Origin: Paludibacteraceae bacterium
Lineage (GTDB): Bacteria > Bacteroidota > Bacteroidia > Bacteroidales > Paludibacteraceae
Length of the DNA: 64,000 nt
Assembly: GCA_024401555.1 (NCBI GenBank)
Contig: JAKSKV010000006.1
Location: 48,272 to 112,271, forward strand
Reading direction: 5' to 3'
The notes below the pieces were generated by a model. That model saw only the letters and a program-made list of their open reading frames with translations. It did no database searches and was not told the origin of the DNA. Below are positions 9,750-18,328 of this stretch, one piece after another; within the stretch, counting starts at the first letter, position 1, and each line of letters begins with the position of its first letter. The translations under genes and the position numbers were made by a program.

Positions 9750-12011
9750 ATGGAAGAATTGGATTACGATAACAGAACGAAAGATATATTTGACAAGGCG
9801 AGGTGTATCGCCGAGTCGTATCGACACGAATTTTTGATGCCGGAACACCTTATGCTTGTCTTACTGGACGAGTCGTGTTTCCGCTATGTCGCGGAGACGG
9901 ATCTCAAAAGTGACGCTCTGCGGCAAGAGTTGCTGGATTATCTGGAAAAGAAGGTGGAGCGTGTGCCGGACGGAGTGGAGTATGAGTTGGAGTTGTCTGA
10001 ACTTTCGGGACGGATTCTTGTCGCTTCGGAGCGTATCGCCCGTTATGCCAGACAGGAAATGATTAATTTCACCCATATCTTCAAGTGCATGTTGGATCTG
10101 AACAGCTCCATGGTGAGTTATCTGTTGAAGAAATATGCCTTGGTGGATAAAGGGATCATTATGAGCGATTTCCTCTCCTCATACGAAAGTGAAGCGGATG
10201 TGGAAATTGATTTCACCCAATATGCGGACGATGACGAACCGGAAGAGGATGTCGCTTCCCAAAGCATGGGAGAGAAGTCTTGGAAAGGCATGGTGACCTG
10301 CATCAATGACCATATCGACGAAAGAAATCCGTTGATCGGAAGAGAGAAGGAGCTGGAACGAACCATCCAGGTCCTTTGCCGTAAGGAGAAGAATAATCCG
10401 CTCCATTTGGGTGAACCCGGTGTCGGAAAGACGGCGCTTATTTACGGATTGGCCGATCGCCTTCGTCAAGGGAAGGTGCCTAATCGTCTGAAAGATTACA
10501 AAATTTATGAATTGAATATTGGTTCATTGGTGGCGGGAACGCAGTACCGAGGAGATTTTGAGAAGAGGTTGAAGAGCATTATGGACGGTATTTCCAACGA
10601 AAGGAAGGCGATTGTCTATATCGATGAAATCCATAACCTGGTGGGAGCGGGTAGAACGAACGATAGTTCGTTAGATGCGAGTAACCTGCTGAAACCCTTC
10701 CTGGAGGGCGGTAAGATCCGCTTCATCGGATCGACTACCTACGATGAGTTTAATCGATTCTTTTCTCAGGATAAGGGGTTGACGCGTCGATTCCAACAGA
10801 TCGATATTCTGGAACCCTCTGTGGAGGAGACAATCCGTATCATAAAGGGGTTGCAGAGCAAATACGAGGCCTACCATGAGGTGGTTTATGGCGAGGGCGC
10901 CATTGAGTTTGCCGTGGAGAGCAGCGCTAAGTACATCGCGGATCGTTTCTTACCCGACAAGGCGATCGACTTGATCGACGAGGCGGGTGCGTACCGTCAG
11001 ATCCATCCTTTGGTGGAGGGTCCGCAAGTGGTGGATAAGAGTCTGATTTCGGATGTTTTGGCCAAGGTCTGCAAGATTGACGCAGCGGCGCTGAAAGAGG
11101 AGGATAACGCCTCCTTGGAGACTTTGGAACCCAATCTCAAACAGAAAATTTATGGCCAGGACGAGGCGATTCGTCAGGTGGTCGAGTCGGTTCAGCTCTC
11201 CAAGGCTGGATTGCTTGACGTGGATAAACCGATTGCCAGCCTGCTCTTTGTAGGTCCAACGGGTGTTGGTAAGACTGAGTTGTGTAAGGTGTTGGCGGCG
11301 GAATTGGGCATCAGTCTGGTGCGGTTCGATATGAGTGAATATACCGAGAAACATACAGTGGCGAAACTTATTGGTTCGCCAGCCGGATATGTGGGATATG
11401 AGGATGGTGGTCTCTTGACCGACGCTATCCGCAAGACGCCGAATTGCGTCTTGTTGTTGGATGAGATGGAGAAGGCCCATTCGGATATCTACAACATCTT
11501 GTTGCAGGTGATGGATTACGCCCGTTTGACCGATAACAAAGGACGCAAGGCGGACTTCCGCCACGTTATTCTGGTGATGACCTCCAATGCGGGAGCGCAG
11601 TATGCACATCTCTCCAGCATTGGTTTTGGCGGAAAAGTCTCCTCTGGTTCGGCGATGTTGGCGCAAGTGAAGAAGACCTTCAAGCCGGAATTCATCAACC
11701 GTTTGAATGGAATGGTGACTTTCAATGATATGGACGAGGTGATGGCTTCCGCCGTGTTGGATAAGAAGTTGCGTGAATTGAACGAGAAGTTGGCCGCTAA
11801 GCAGGTCTCGTTGACGCTTTCGGATGAGGCGCGCGCGCAATTGCTGAAGGAGGGTTACTCCAAGACATACGGTGCCCGTGAGATGGATCGTGTGATCCGT
11901 AATCAATTGAGCACTTTGTTGATGCGTGAGATTCTATTTGGCCATTTGAAAGGGGGCGGCGCAGCCCGTGCGGTAGTGGAGAATGGTGTGATTAAGTTGG
12001 TACAGGCATGA
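9750..12011 (+). CDS. clpA: ATP-dependent Clp protease ATPase subunit ClpA
   Basis: AAA+ unfoldase that feeds ClpP. 753 residues: Clp-N domain (about 1-150), an acidic linker (DDDEPEED), D1 with Walker A GEPGVGKT and Walker B IVYIDEIH, then D2 with Walker A GPTGVGKTE and Walker B VLLLDEMEKAH. No ClpB-type middle coiled coil is present, and D2 contains SSIGFGG, the IGF/IGL loop that docks on ClpP, which identifies ClpA rather than ClpB. I chose the ATG at 9750; an in-frame TTG at 9741 would overlap clpS. Its stop overlaps the aat start (ATGA). Confidence 0.95.
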   Translation: MEELDYDNRTKDIFDKARCIAESYRHEFLMPEHLMLVLLDESCFRYVAETDLKSDALRQELLDYLEKKVERVPDGVEYELELSELSGRILVASERIARYARQEMINFTHIFKCMLDLNSSMVSYLLKKYALVDKGIIMSDFLSSYESEADVEIDFTQYADDDEPEEDVASQSMGEKSWKGMVTCINDHIDERNPLIGREKELERTIQVLCRKEKNNPLHLGEPGVGKTALIYGLADRLRQGKVPNRLKDYKIYELNIGSLVAGTQYRGDFEKRLKSIMDGISNERKAIVYIDEIHNLVGAGRTNDSSLDASNLLKPFLEGGKIRFIGSTTYDEFNRFFSQDKGLTRRFQQIDILEPSVEETIRIIKGLQSKYEAYHEVVYGEGAIEFAVESSAKYIADRFLPDKAIDLIDEAGAYRQIHPLVEGPQVVDKSLISDVLAKVCKIDAAALKEEDNASLETLEPNLKQKIYGQDEAIRQVVESVQLSKAGLLDVDKPIASLLFVGPTGVGKTELCKVLAAELGISLVRFDMSEYTEKHTVAKLIGSPAGYVGYEDGGLLTDAIRKTPNCVLLLDEMEKAHSDIYNILLQVMDYARLTDNKGRKADFRHVILVMTSNAGAQYAHLSSIGFGGKVSSGSAMLAQVKKTFKPEFINRLNGMVTFNDMDEVMASAVLDKKLRELNEKLAAKQVSLTLSDEARAQLLKEGYSKTYGAREMDRVIRNQLSTLLMREILFGHLKGGGAARAVVENGVIKLVQA

Positions 12012-12652
12012 TATTCAGGTTAGCCAAGCAATTAGGTTTCCCAGATCCGAGACTAGGGGAGGAGGATGGTCTTTTGGCCATTGGTGGCGATCTTTCGATA
12101 GACCGCCTGCTTTTAGCCTACTCCAATGGCATCTTCCCTTGGTACTCTTTCCGCGATTCGGATATCCTATGGTTTTGTCCGATGCGGCGGTTCGTTATTT
12201 TCCCCAACGAGATCCACGTCTCGCACTCTATGCGCAACGTTATGAACAAAGGGTTGTATGATGTTACTTTCAACAACGATTTCCCTGCGGTGATCGAACA
12301 GTGTGGTAAGTTGCGTTACGACCAGGAGGGTGCTTGGTTAGGGGAGGATATGACCAAGGCCTATACAGCGCTGCATGACCAGGGATTCGCCAAAAGTGTG
12401 GAAGTGTGGGATGAAGAGGGCCGTTTGGTCGGCGGATTGTATGGCGTGACATTGGGCAAGTGCTTCTTCGGTGAGAGCATGTTCTCGTTGGTGCCGAGCG
12501 CCTCGAAGTTGGCGCTGATCGCCTTGGCGGAGTTGATGAAGGATCATGGCGGTGTCATGATCGATTGCCAGTTAGAGACACCCCATTTGAAAAGCATGGG
12601 CGGTAGAAGCATTCCCTATGAGGAGTATATGAAGTATGTGAGTATGGAGTGA
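12008..12652 (+). CDS. aat: Leucyl/phenylalanyl-tRNA-protein transferase
   Basis: Adds Leu or Phe from aminoacyl-tRNA to proteins with N-terminal Lys or Arg, making N-degrons for ClpS/ClpAP. 214 residues with the family motifs GIFPWYS, WFCPMRRFVIFP, GGLYGVTLGKCFFGESMFS and DCQLETPHLKSMGGR. Overlaps clpA by four bases, so the three genes of the bacterial N-end rule are in one unit. Confidence 0.95.
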   Translation: MIFRLAKQLGFPDPRLGEEDGLLAIGGDLSIDRLLLAYSNGIFPWYSFRDSDILWFCPMRRFVIFPNEIHVSHSMRNVMNKGLYDVTFNNDFPAVIEQCGKLRYDQEGAWLGEDMTKAYTALHDQGFAKSVEVWDEEGRLVGGLYGVTLGKCFFGESMFSLVPSASKLALIALAELMKDHGGVMIDCQLETPHLKSMGGRSIPYEEYMKYVSME

Positions 12653-12691
12653 AATCTGTAAGGGAAGTTTATAATGATATTTATAAATGAC

Positions 12692-12725
12692 AAAGGGGTT
12701 GGATCAAACTTGAACCAACCCCTTT
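12692..12725. terminator. Bidirectional intrinsic terminator between aat and the Wzz-like gene
   Basis: AAAGGGGTTGG pairs with CCAACCCCTTT around a further TCAA/TTGA stem, between two convergent genes. Confidence 0.85.
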
Positions 12726-12745
12726 CCTTATGTCTGAAATTCTGT

Positions 12746-13738
12746 TTAGATGTCTCTCTTCAGATACTCGTGGATTTGTTTTCTCTTATCCCAAAGCAAT
12801 GCGACGATCATGAAGAGGATCAATGCCACCAATCCCTTGTAGAGAATCAACTTCTTAAATGAGTTGACTGGGGATTTTACCGGGTGGAAATCCGAAAGGA
12901 CAGTCACAACCTCCAAGTTAGCGGCCATATCGGCTTCAATCTCGCTGGTGATTTTAGAGAGTTTTTGCAAATCCTCGTAGTACATCTGTCTTCTCGCCTT
13001 GATGAACGGAACGGAACTCTTCTTCTCATTTACAGATGAGAACTCCAATACGTTTCCGCTTGGACTCTTGAAGAAGTCAACCTTTTGCAAACTATCCAAG
13101 TTCATCAATGCGTTATGGAACAACCACTCTTTCTCCTCCAAGGATTTAAGACGGGAGATGTTCAAAGACTCAAGATACTTGTTGTTGGCGAAGTATTTGA
13201 CGAGTGCGGTTTGTACCTTATCGAACTCCTCGATGCCCTTGATTCTCGCTGAAATGACGATTTGGTCAGGAACAGCGAACTCCGTGGTGTCGCCCAATGG
13301 GGCTTGGTTCTTGTAGTCGATATAGTCGATTGTGGTGTCGCGGTACTTGTCGATCACTGGGTGAGCGTCGAATTTCACGATCTTAACCGCTATCTCATCG
13401 TTGATGTCAAGTTGCTTGGCAAGTCCCATAGGGTCCTCGTTGCGCGCGAATTCGTTTAGGTCATGTACCAATGTTTTGTACAAGATGGCGTCGCCGTCAT
13501 TGAGTTTGAGTTGAAGGAACCCTTCGTAGGTGTGGTTGTCCTCCCTTGCTTCGTACAAACTGGATGCGATGGCGAGCGCGGCGAATATCGCGAAGACGAA
13601 TATGTACTTGTAGATGGTGCGGAGGATATAACCAAAGGCGGAAAGGATGCCCTTTATCACTCCAAAGATAGCGTTTCCGAGACGGGTGGTCATCGTAAAG
13701 ATGTTCATCTCTTGATTGTTATTGTTTTCGTTCTCCAT
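12746..13738 (-). CDS. Wzz-like polysaccharide co-polymerase family protein
   Basis: 330 residues: polar N-terminus, first membrane segment (about 43-62), a large extracytoplasmic helical domain with coiled-coil segments, and a second membrane segment near the C-terminus (ILYKGLVALILFMIVALLW) followed by a short basic tail. This is the two-transmembrane layout of chain-length determinant (Wzz/PCP) proteins. No kinase domain. It resembles the protein at 50936-51889 in size, topology and the N-terminal pattern of an amphipathic stretch before the first membrane helix, so the window has two paralogues. A TATATTTG box on the minus strand (13774-13767) lies upstream. Confidence 0.75.
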   Translation of the reverse strand: MENENNNNQEMNIFTMTTRLGNAIFGVIKGILSAFGYILRTIYKYIFVFAIFAALAIASSLYEAREDNHTYEGFLQLKLNDGDAILYKTLVHDLNEFARNEDPMGLAKQLDINDEIAVKIVKFDAHPVIDKYRDTTIDYIDYKNQAPLGDTTEFAVPDQIVISARIKGIEEFDKVQTALVKYFANNKYLESLNISRLKSLEEKEWLFHNALMNLDSLQKVDFFKSPSGNVLEFSSVNEKKSSVPFIKARRQMYYEDLQKLSKITSEIEADMAANLEVVTVLSDFHPVKSPVNSFKKLILYKGLVALILFMIVALLWDKRKQIHEYLKRDI

Positions 13739-13811
13739 TTTAATGTAAATATCTTAGTCTAAATTACAAATATAGAGGTTTGTTTCGAAACTTGAAAAAA
13801 TAGATTGATTT

Positions 13812-15038
13812 TTATTTCTTTCCGTACTCCAATTTTATGGTAGAGTGGAGTTTGGCGGGGAGGTCGCATCTGATTGTAGGGGTTGTGCGGATCACCTCTT
13901 TCGAGCTTCTCAGTTCGTCGCCGGAGTAGTAAAGCCGTGCGGAATTGATCTCCACGACACCTGTCTTGGAAAGGACGAAGCCAAATGCGATATAAGATTT
14001 ATCGGCTTGGTAATCGTTACGGAATACCAGCTGGTTGTTGACATAGTAGAAGAGTTCCCCCTTGCGTCTGGCAATGGCGATCGTGTTGAATTGGCCACGC
14101 TTGTAGCATCCTGTTTGCGTGATTTGGGCGATGGGAATGCCGCAGTTGGAGTTGACCAGGAAAAACATATCGCCTTCTTGGCTTGGAAAGATGTCGAGAT
14201 AGTTGGCACCATCGTTGACCGGGCGCTCCCTTGTACGCTCTTTGAATTGGAATATTCCGTCGTTGTCGTAATCGTAGAAAGCCATTGGCCCAACCGGACT
14301 CATCTCGCTTGTGGGGTTATATTTCATTGAGGTCTCAAAGTAGAAATCCTCTTTGATGCGCAGGTTGTTGAAGAAGTAGATCATTCCGTAGGATCTCCCT
14401 TTGGCGGTGATGATATAGGTGTTTCCGCTGATCTGGTACGTATAGTTTTCGTCCTCGTCTATGAAGTCTTTGGAGAGGTCCGTCTCGGCGATCAATACCC
14501 CTTTCTCTCCGTCGAATTGTTGTGGTTGACTCCAATCAGGTGCGGGCGTCTGAATATTGAAGAGCTCGTTGATGTAATACTCTTTGCGGTATCCGTTGAA
14601 ATTGACGGACCAGTCGCGTCCTGGCACTTGGTCGCCGCCACACATAATGCTCTTCCACTCCGAATTGGGGAGGAGCGAGTTGTCGTGTTTGCGGTTCAGC
14701 AAGCCGTGTCCCAGTTCGTGGAATACCACATTCTGGCGCAAATTCTCTTGATCCTCGTATTGGGTGGTCTCTTGCCAATAGTCGGGGTCGATCTGGACCA
14801 GAAGCGGATCGACATAGGTGCATAGTCCGATGGTGGGCGACTGCAGTTTGTGAAACTCCAAGATGAGACCGTCACGCTCCACGTTCAGGTTAACGCCTCT
14901 TTTCCTTCCCTCTTCGAGAAACATCTGTAGGTAGGGGTCCAATGTCTGGTCCACATCGTATCGCTTGAAATCATCCTTCTTGCAGGAAGAGAGGGCGACA
15001 ATGGCTAAGAGAATGGCTATGATGCTTATGTTTTTCAT
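13812..15038 (-). CDS. Putative zinc metallopeptidase lipoprotein
   Basis: 408 residues with a lipoprotein signal (LSSC, Cys19). The motif FHELGHGLLNRKHD puts HExxH at 107-111 and another His at 118, a spacing of HExxHxxxxxxH rather than the metzincin HExxHxxGxxH; similar HELGH...H motifs occur in other Bacteroidota lipoproteins. The C-terminal half (about 190-360) looks like a beta-sandwich, perhaps a concanavalin-type domain (KAKGRSYGMIYFFNNLRIKEDFYFE-like strands). Probably an outer-membrane-anchored protease of unknown substrate. Confidence 0.75.
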   Translation of the reverse strand: MKNISIIAILLAIVALSSCKKDDFKRYDVDQTLDPYLQMFLEEGRKRGVNLNVERDGLILEFHKLQSPTIGLCTYVDPLLVQIDPDYWQETTQYEDQENLRQNVVFHELGHGLLNRKHDNSLLPNSEWKSIMCGGDQVPGRDWSVNFNGYRKEYYINELFNIQTPAPDWSQPQQFDGEKGVLIAETDLSKDFIDEDENYTYQISGNTYIITAKGRSYGMIYFFNNLRIKEDFYFETSMKYNPTSEMSPVGPMAFYDYDNDGIFQFKERTRERPVNDGANYLDIFPSQEGDMFFLVNSNCGIPIAQITQTGCYKRGQFNTIAIARRKGELFYYVNNQLVFRNDYQADKSYIAFGFVLSKTGVVEINSARLYYSGDELRSSKEVIRTTPTIRCDLPAKLHSTIKLEYGKK

Positions 15039-15054
15039 CTTCTATTTACCGCAA

Positions 15055-15089
15055 ATAAAAAAACGGCAGACACTTTCGTACCCACCGTT
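15055..15089 (-). terminator. Terminator after tRNA-Thr
   Basis: Minus-strand stem AACGGTGGGTAC, loop GAAA, GTGTCTGCCGTT (12 pairs including G-U) followed by a run of seven T. Confidence 0.8.
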
Positions 15090-15099
15090 CTATCGTTTG

Positions 15100-15172
<73 letters not shown>

Positions 15173-15255
15173 AATTGCAGTGCAAATTTAATCAAAATAT
15201 TGATTTGGAAAATAGATAGGAGAAAAAATGTGGAGGATATGTTTCGGTTTGTCGG

Positions 15256-15870
15256 CTACTCCTCCTCAATTTCCTCTTTCTCTATGAAACGAAGGCGCTC
15301 CACCTTCTCCAATCTGCTCCGCATCTTCTCCTCATCCCTTTTGCGGATGGAGAGCTTCATGATGCAGTCGTTATCGAACTGCTGGTTGACGATGGTGGCG
15401 TTCTCCTCCTTGACAATGCGCATCACATCGTTGAGGAATGGGTATTCGAAGAGGATCTCACAGCGTGATTCTAAAATCTTCTCCACCACCTCGTTCTGTT
15501 CCAGAGCATCCATACTGGCCTCCCGATAGGCGTTGATCAGTCCGCTGGTACCCAATTTGGTGCCACCGAAATAGCGTACCACCACCATGAGGACATTGGT
15601 GATTCCCTTGGAAACCAAGGCGCCCAACATCGGTTTGCCCGCTGTACCCGAAGGTTCACCGTCATCGTTGGCGCGGGTATATTCCCCCTTCTCGCCCAAG
15701 ATGTAAGCGAAGCAGACGTGTCTGGCGTCGTGGTAGAGTTTACGCTTCTCCTTGAGAATCTCCTTGATCTCCTCCTCGTCGGAGATTGGAATGGCGAAGG
15801 CGAGAAATTTGCTTCCCTTCTCTTTGTAGAGGCCCTCAGATATCCTTGCCAATGTCAGATATGTATCCAT
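15256..15870 (-). CDS. YigZ/IMPACT family protein
   Basis: 204 residues. N-terminal UPF0029 domain with AYILGEKGEYTRANDDGEPSGTAGKPML and VVVRYFGGTKLGTSGLINAYR, the signature of the YigZ/IMPACT family, followed by a ferredoxin-like C-terminal domain (DUF1949). Related to the eukaryotic GCN2 regulator IMPACT; the bacterial function is not settled, with ribosome or nucleic-acid association suggested by structure. Confidence 0.93.
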   Translation of the reverse strand: MDTYLTLARISEGLYKEKGSKFLAFAIPISDEEEIKEILKEKRKLYHDARHVCFAYILGEKGEYTRANDDGEPSGTAGKPMLGALVSKGITNVLMVVVRYFGGTKLGTSGLINAYREASMDALEQNEVVEKILESRCEILFEYPFLNDVMRIVKEENATIVNQQFDNDCIMKLSIRKRDEEKMRSRLEKVERLRFIEKEEIEEE

Positions 15871-15889
15871 CCCTTACTCCGTTTGGAAT

Positions 15890-17779
15890 TTATCTTTTTC
15901 TTCTGAAACTATCCTTGTTTCTTCTGAAACTTTTTTGGTCTTCGTCGCGTCTCTCGCCGCGGTCTCTTCCCTTTTCGAAAGAGCGCTCCTTCTTCTTGGC
16001 ACCGGCAGCGCCTTCCCAGAAGCCATTGCCTCCGTTTCCTCTGCCCTCTCTGCCTTTGAAGCCACCGTCACGACCTCTGCGGTCACGATCATCGCTACCT
16101 CTGCGAAGCTCCTCACGCTCGCGCTTGTTTTTGCGGTCTTTCAGCACCTCCAACAACTCGATTCCTTCGCTCTTTCTACGCTCGAAGGCGGTCATCATAT
16201 CCTTCACGACGCTTCTATCCACGTCGAAGAAGGTGTATCTTGGGGTGATTTCAATGTCGTGGACGTCGATGTCTTTGCTGTTGGTGGTGTCGTTGATGAG
16301 GCCTAAAACGCGTTTTGGCGTGAATCCGTCACGTTGGCCCATATTGATTTTCAATCGCATCAAGTCACCGCTGCGTTTGCGGGATCTTCTATCCCCGCGG
16401 TCACCTCTGTCACCACGGTCTCTGCCGCCTCTCTCTCCCTTCTCTGGCAAATTCAAATCCTCCGCGTCCTTGTAGTATTCCAAGAAACGGTTGAACTCTT
16501 GGGAGACGAAGTTGATGATCAAATCTTCGCGGGTGAGATCTTTCAACTGATCCATGATCATAGGCAAGTATGGAGCGATCTGCTTCTTGTCGATGTTCTC
16601 TCCGGCGTTTTGGATCTTTCCGACCAATGAGAAGAGTTGGCTTTGACAAACCTCCAAGCCAGTAGGTACCTTGCCTTGTACGAAGGTGCGGTTGATGGTC
16701 TTCTCGATCTCTCTGATCTTATGTTTCTCCTTGGTGTGGACGATGGCGATGGAGATACCCTTCTTGCCCGCACGGCCGGTACGACCGCTTCGGTGGGTGT
16801 AACTCTCGATATCGTCAGGAAGATTATAGTTGATGACGTGTGTCAAATTGCTTACGTCCAATCCACGGGCAGCCACGTCGGTAGCCACCAAAATTTGGAG
16901 ATTCTTGATGCGGAAACGTTGCATCACGGTGTCGCGTTGCGCTTGGGAGAGGTCTCCGTGTAGGGCGTCGGCGTTGTAGCCGTCTTGCATCAGTTTGTCG
17001 GCGATCTCTTTGGTCTCCTGGCGGGTACGGCAGAAGATGATGGAGTAGATATCCGGATTGATGTCCACAACGCGCTTTAAGCAGTTGTAGCGATCTTTCG
17101 CGTGGACCATATAGTAGATGTGCTCCACGTTTTCGTTTCCTGAATTCTTCCTTCCGATAGCGATCTCCACGCTATTCTTCATATACTTCTTGGCGATATT
17201 CGCGATCTCCTTTGGCATGGTTGCCGAGAAGAGAAGGGTGCGTCGCTCCTCTGGCGTCTCTTGGAGGATTCTTTCGATATCCTCTTGGAAGCCCATGTTC
17301 AACATCTCATCCGCCTCGTCCAATACGAGGTGTTTGATGTTGGAAAGGTCCACCTTCTTACGTTCGATCAGGTCGATGAGGCGACCAGGGGTTGCCACCA
17401 AGATTTGTGGGGGTACGTCCAATTGTCTGAATTGGGTGACGATGCTTTCACCACCGTAAACAGGTACGACTTTTAAGCCGTCGATATACTTCGCGAATTT
17501 CTTCAAGTCGTTCGAAATTTGGATGCAAAGCTCGCGGGTCGGAGATAGTACCAATGCTTGGATTCTGTTTACATTGCTGTCTGTCAGCATAAGGAGAGGC
17601 AGGCCAAAACCTGCTGTCTTTCCTGTTCCTGTTTGGGCTAATGCGACTAAATCCTCTGTTCCTTCCCCAAGGAGATAAGGCGTAACCTTCTCTTGAATCG
17701 GCATTGGCTCTACAAAGCCCAACTCTTCGATTCCGCGTAGGATCTCTTCGCTTAATCCTAATTCTCTAAATGTTGCCAT
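15890..17779 (-). CDS. DEAD-box ATP-dependent RNA helicase (DeaD/CsdA type)
   Basis: RNA helicase for ribosome assembly or mRNA turnover. 629 residues: Q motif (ELGFVEPMPIQEKV), AQTGTGKT, PTRELCIQ, DEADEMLNMGF, SAT, and HRSGRTGRAGKKG. A first Arg/Asp/Gly-rich stretch (about 440-470) is followed by a DbpA-like RNA-binding domain (about 470-550, GQRDGFTPKRVLGLIND...ITPRYTFFDV) and a second basic Arg/Gly/Asp-rich tail. The double low-complexity layout resembles DeaD/CsdA more than RhlE. Preceded by a structured 5' leader, consistent with cold or autogenous control. Confidence 0.93.
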   Translation of the reverse strand: MATFRELGLSEEILRGIEELGFVEPMPIQEKVTPYLLGEGTEDLVALAQTGTGKTAGFGLPLLMLTDSNVNRIQALVLSPTRELCIQISNDLKKFAKYIDGLKVVPVYGGESIVTQFRQLDVPPQILVATPGRLIDLIERKKVDLSNIKHLVLDEADEMLNMGFQEDIERILQETPEERRTLLFSATMPKEIANIAKKYMKNSVEIAIGRKNSGNENVEHIYYMVHAKDRYNCLKRVVDINPDIYSIIFCRTRQETKEIADKLMQDGYNADALHGDLSQAQRDTVMQRFRIKNLQILVATDVAARGLDVSNLTHVINYNLPDDIESYTHRSGRTGRAGKKGISIAIVHTKEKHKIREIEKTINRTFVQGKVPTGLEVCQSQLFSLVGKIQNAGENIDKKQIAPYLPMIMDQLKDLTREDLIINFVSQEFNRFLEYYKDAEDLNLPEKGERGGRDRGDRGDRGDRRSRKRSGDLMRLKINMGQRDGFTPKRVLGLINDTTNSKDIDVHDIEITPRYTFFDVDRSVVKDMMTAFERRKSEGIELLEVLKDRKNKREREELRRGSDDRDRRGRDGGFKGREGRGNGGNGFWEGAAGAKKKERSFEKGRDRGERRDEDQKSFRRNKDSFRRKR

Positions 17780-17792
17780 AAAATAATTGTGT

Positions 17793-17833
17793 CCGCTCTC
17801 GTGCGGCGGTTTATGGAGGAAATCCGTTCCTCC
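17793..17833 (-). promoter_or_regulatory. Structured 5' leader of the DEAD-box helicase
   Basis: Two hairpins in the leader: GGAGGAA/TTCCTCC with loop CGGA or similar (17833-17815) and CCGC/GCGG (17806-17793). They lie between the promoter at 17855-17885 and the ATG at 17779. A regulatory role is inferred only from position. Confidence 0.45.
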
Positions 17834-17854
17834 TTCTTTTTGAAAAAATTTTTG

Positions 17855-17885
17855 CGAAGGTACGAAAAAAGATTTGACTCCCCAA
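17855..17885 (-). promoter_or_regulatory. Promoter of the DEAD-box helicase
   Basis: Minus strand TTG (17885-17883), 20-base spacer, TACCTTCG (17862-17855), one base off TAnnTTTG. Gives a leader of about 70 nt. Confidence 0.6.
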
Positions 17886-17996
17886 AAATCATTGATTTAT
17901 AGGGATTAAATAATGTTTATGTCCTAATTAAACGCTTCGTTTTGCTCTTCTTCTATTGTCTTTTTAAAATAAAAATGTAAAAAATACGCAAAATAT

Positions 17997-18027
17997 TTGG
18001 TAGTTTCAAAAATAAACATTTACTTTG
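17997..18027 (+). promoter_or_regulatory. Promoter of the candidate small RNA
   Basis: TTG (17997-17999, within TTTG), a 20-base spacer, and TTACTTTG (18020-18027), one base off TAnnTTTG. An inverted pair ACGCAAA (17986-17992) and TTTGCGT (18024-18030) brackets it and could be an operator. Confidence 0.6.
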
Positions 18028-18032
18028 CGTCA

Positions 18033-18268
18033 AAATAACACGAAAAATAAATATAAATGATAAGAACGAATAATAATATGCCCTATAATAACACTAAATT
18101 AATACACGCTTACAAACTATGGTAGAGGCCTTGACGAAGAGAAAACCGCACCTGTTTTGTTTGTTTTTAAAAAGAGTCATGTAGTTGTCATATATTCAAA
18201 CAGGTAGAAATCTTGTTTTTGTTTGCATTAGTTTGGGCGACTTGCTGGGAAGCGGGTCGCCCGTTTTT
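18033..18268 (+). ncRNA. Candidate structured small RNA with own promoter and terminator
   Basis: About 236 nt between a promoter (17997-18027) and a strong terminator (18235-18268), with the next gene starting from a separate promoter at 18273-18303. Internal pairing ACCTGTTTTG (18150-18159) with CAAACAGGT (18197-18205). It also holds a 22-codon open frame (18057-18125, beginning MIRTNNNMPY) that has no SD site and no recognised family. It is not SRP RNA or RNase P RNA as far as I can see; 6S RNA or an unnamed Bacteroidales RNA are possible. Confidence 0.5.
18235..18268 (+). terminator. Strong intrinsic terminator of the candidate small RNA
   Basis: GGGCGACTTGCT, loop GGGA, AGCGGGTCGCCC (12 pairs with two G-U), then GTTTTTC. 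Confidence 0.85.
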
Positions 18269-18272
18269 CGCA

Positions 18273-18303
18273 TTGCTATTTCTTGGAATTCGCACTATCT
18301 TTG
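18273..18303 (+). promoter_or_regulatory. Promoter of the DUF436 gene
   Basis: TTG (18273-18275), 20-base spacer, TATCTTTG (18296-18303), a full match to the Bacteroidota consensus; start codon at 18329. Confidence 0.8.
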
Positions 18304-18328
18304 TCTCCACATTTTGAAAGTGATAGTT

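Noticed and set aside
10950-11906. 318-codon minus-strand frame
   Set aside because: Antisense to clpA, whose motifs are clear.
15786-16475. 229-codon plus-strand frame
   Set aside because: Ser/Leu/Pro-rich shadow of the Arg/Asp/Gly-rich helicase tail.
18185-18328. N-terminal extension of the DUF436 frame
   Set aside because: It crosses a terminator and the gene's own promoter; family length fits the start at 18329.
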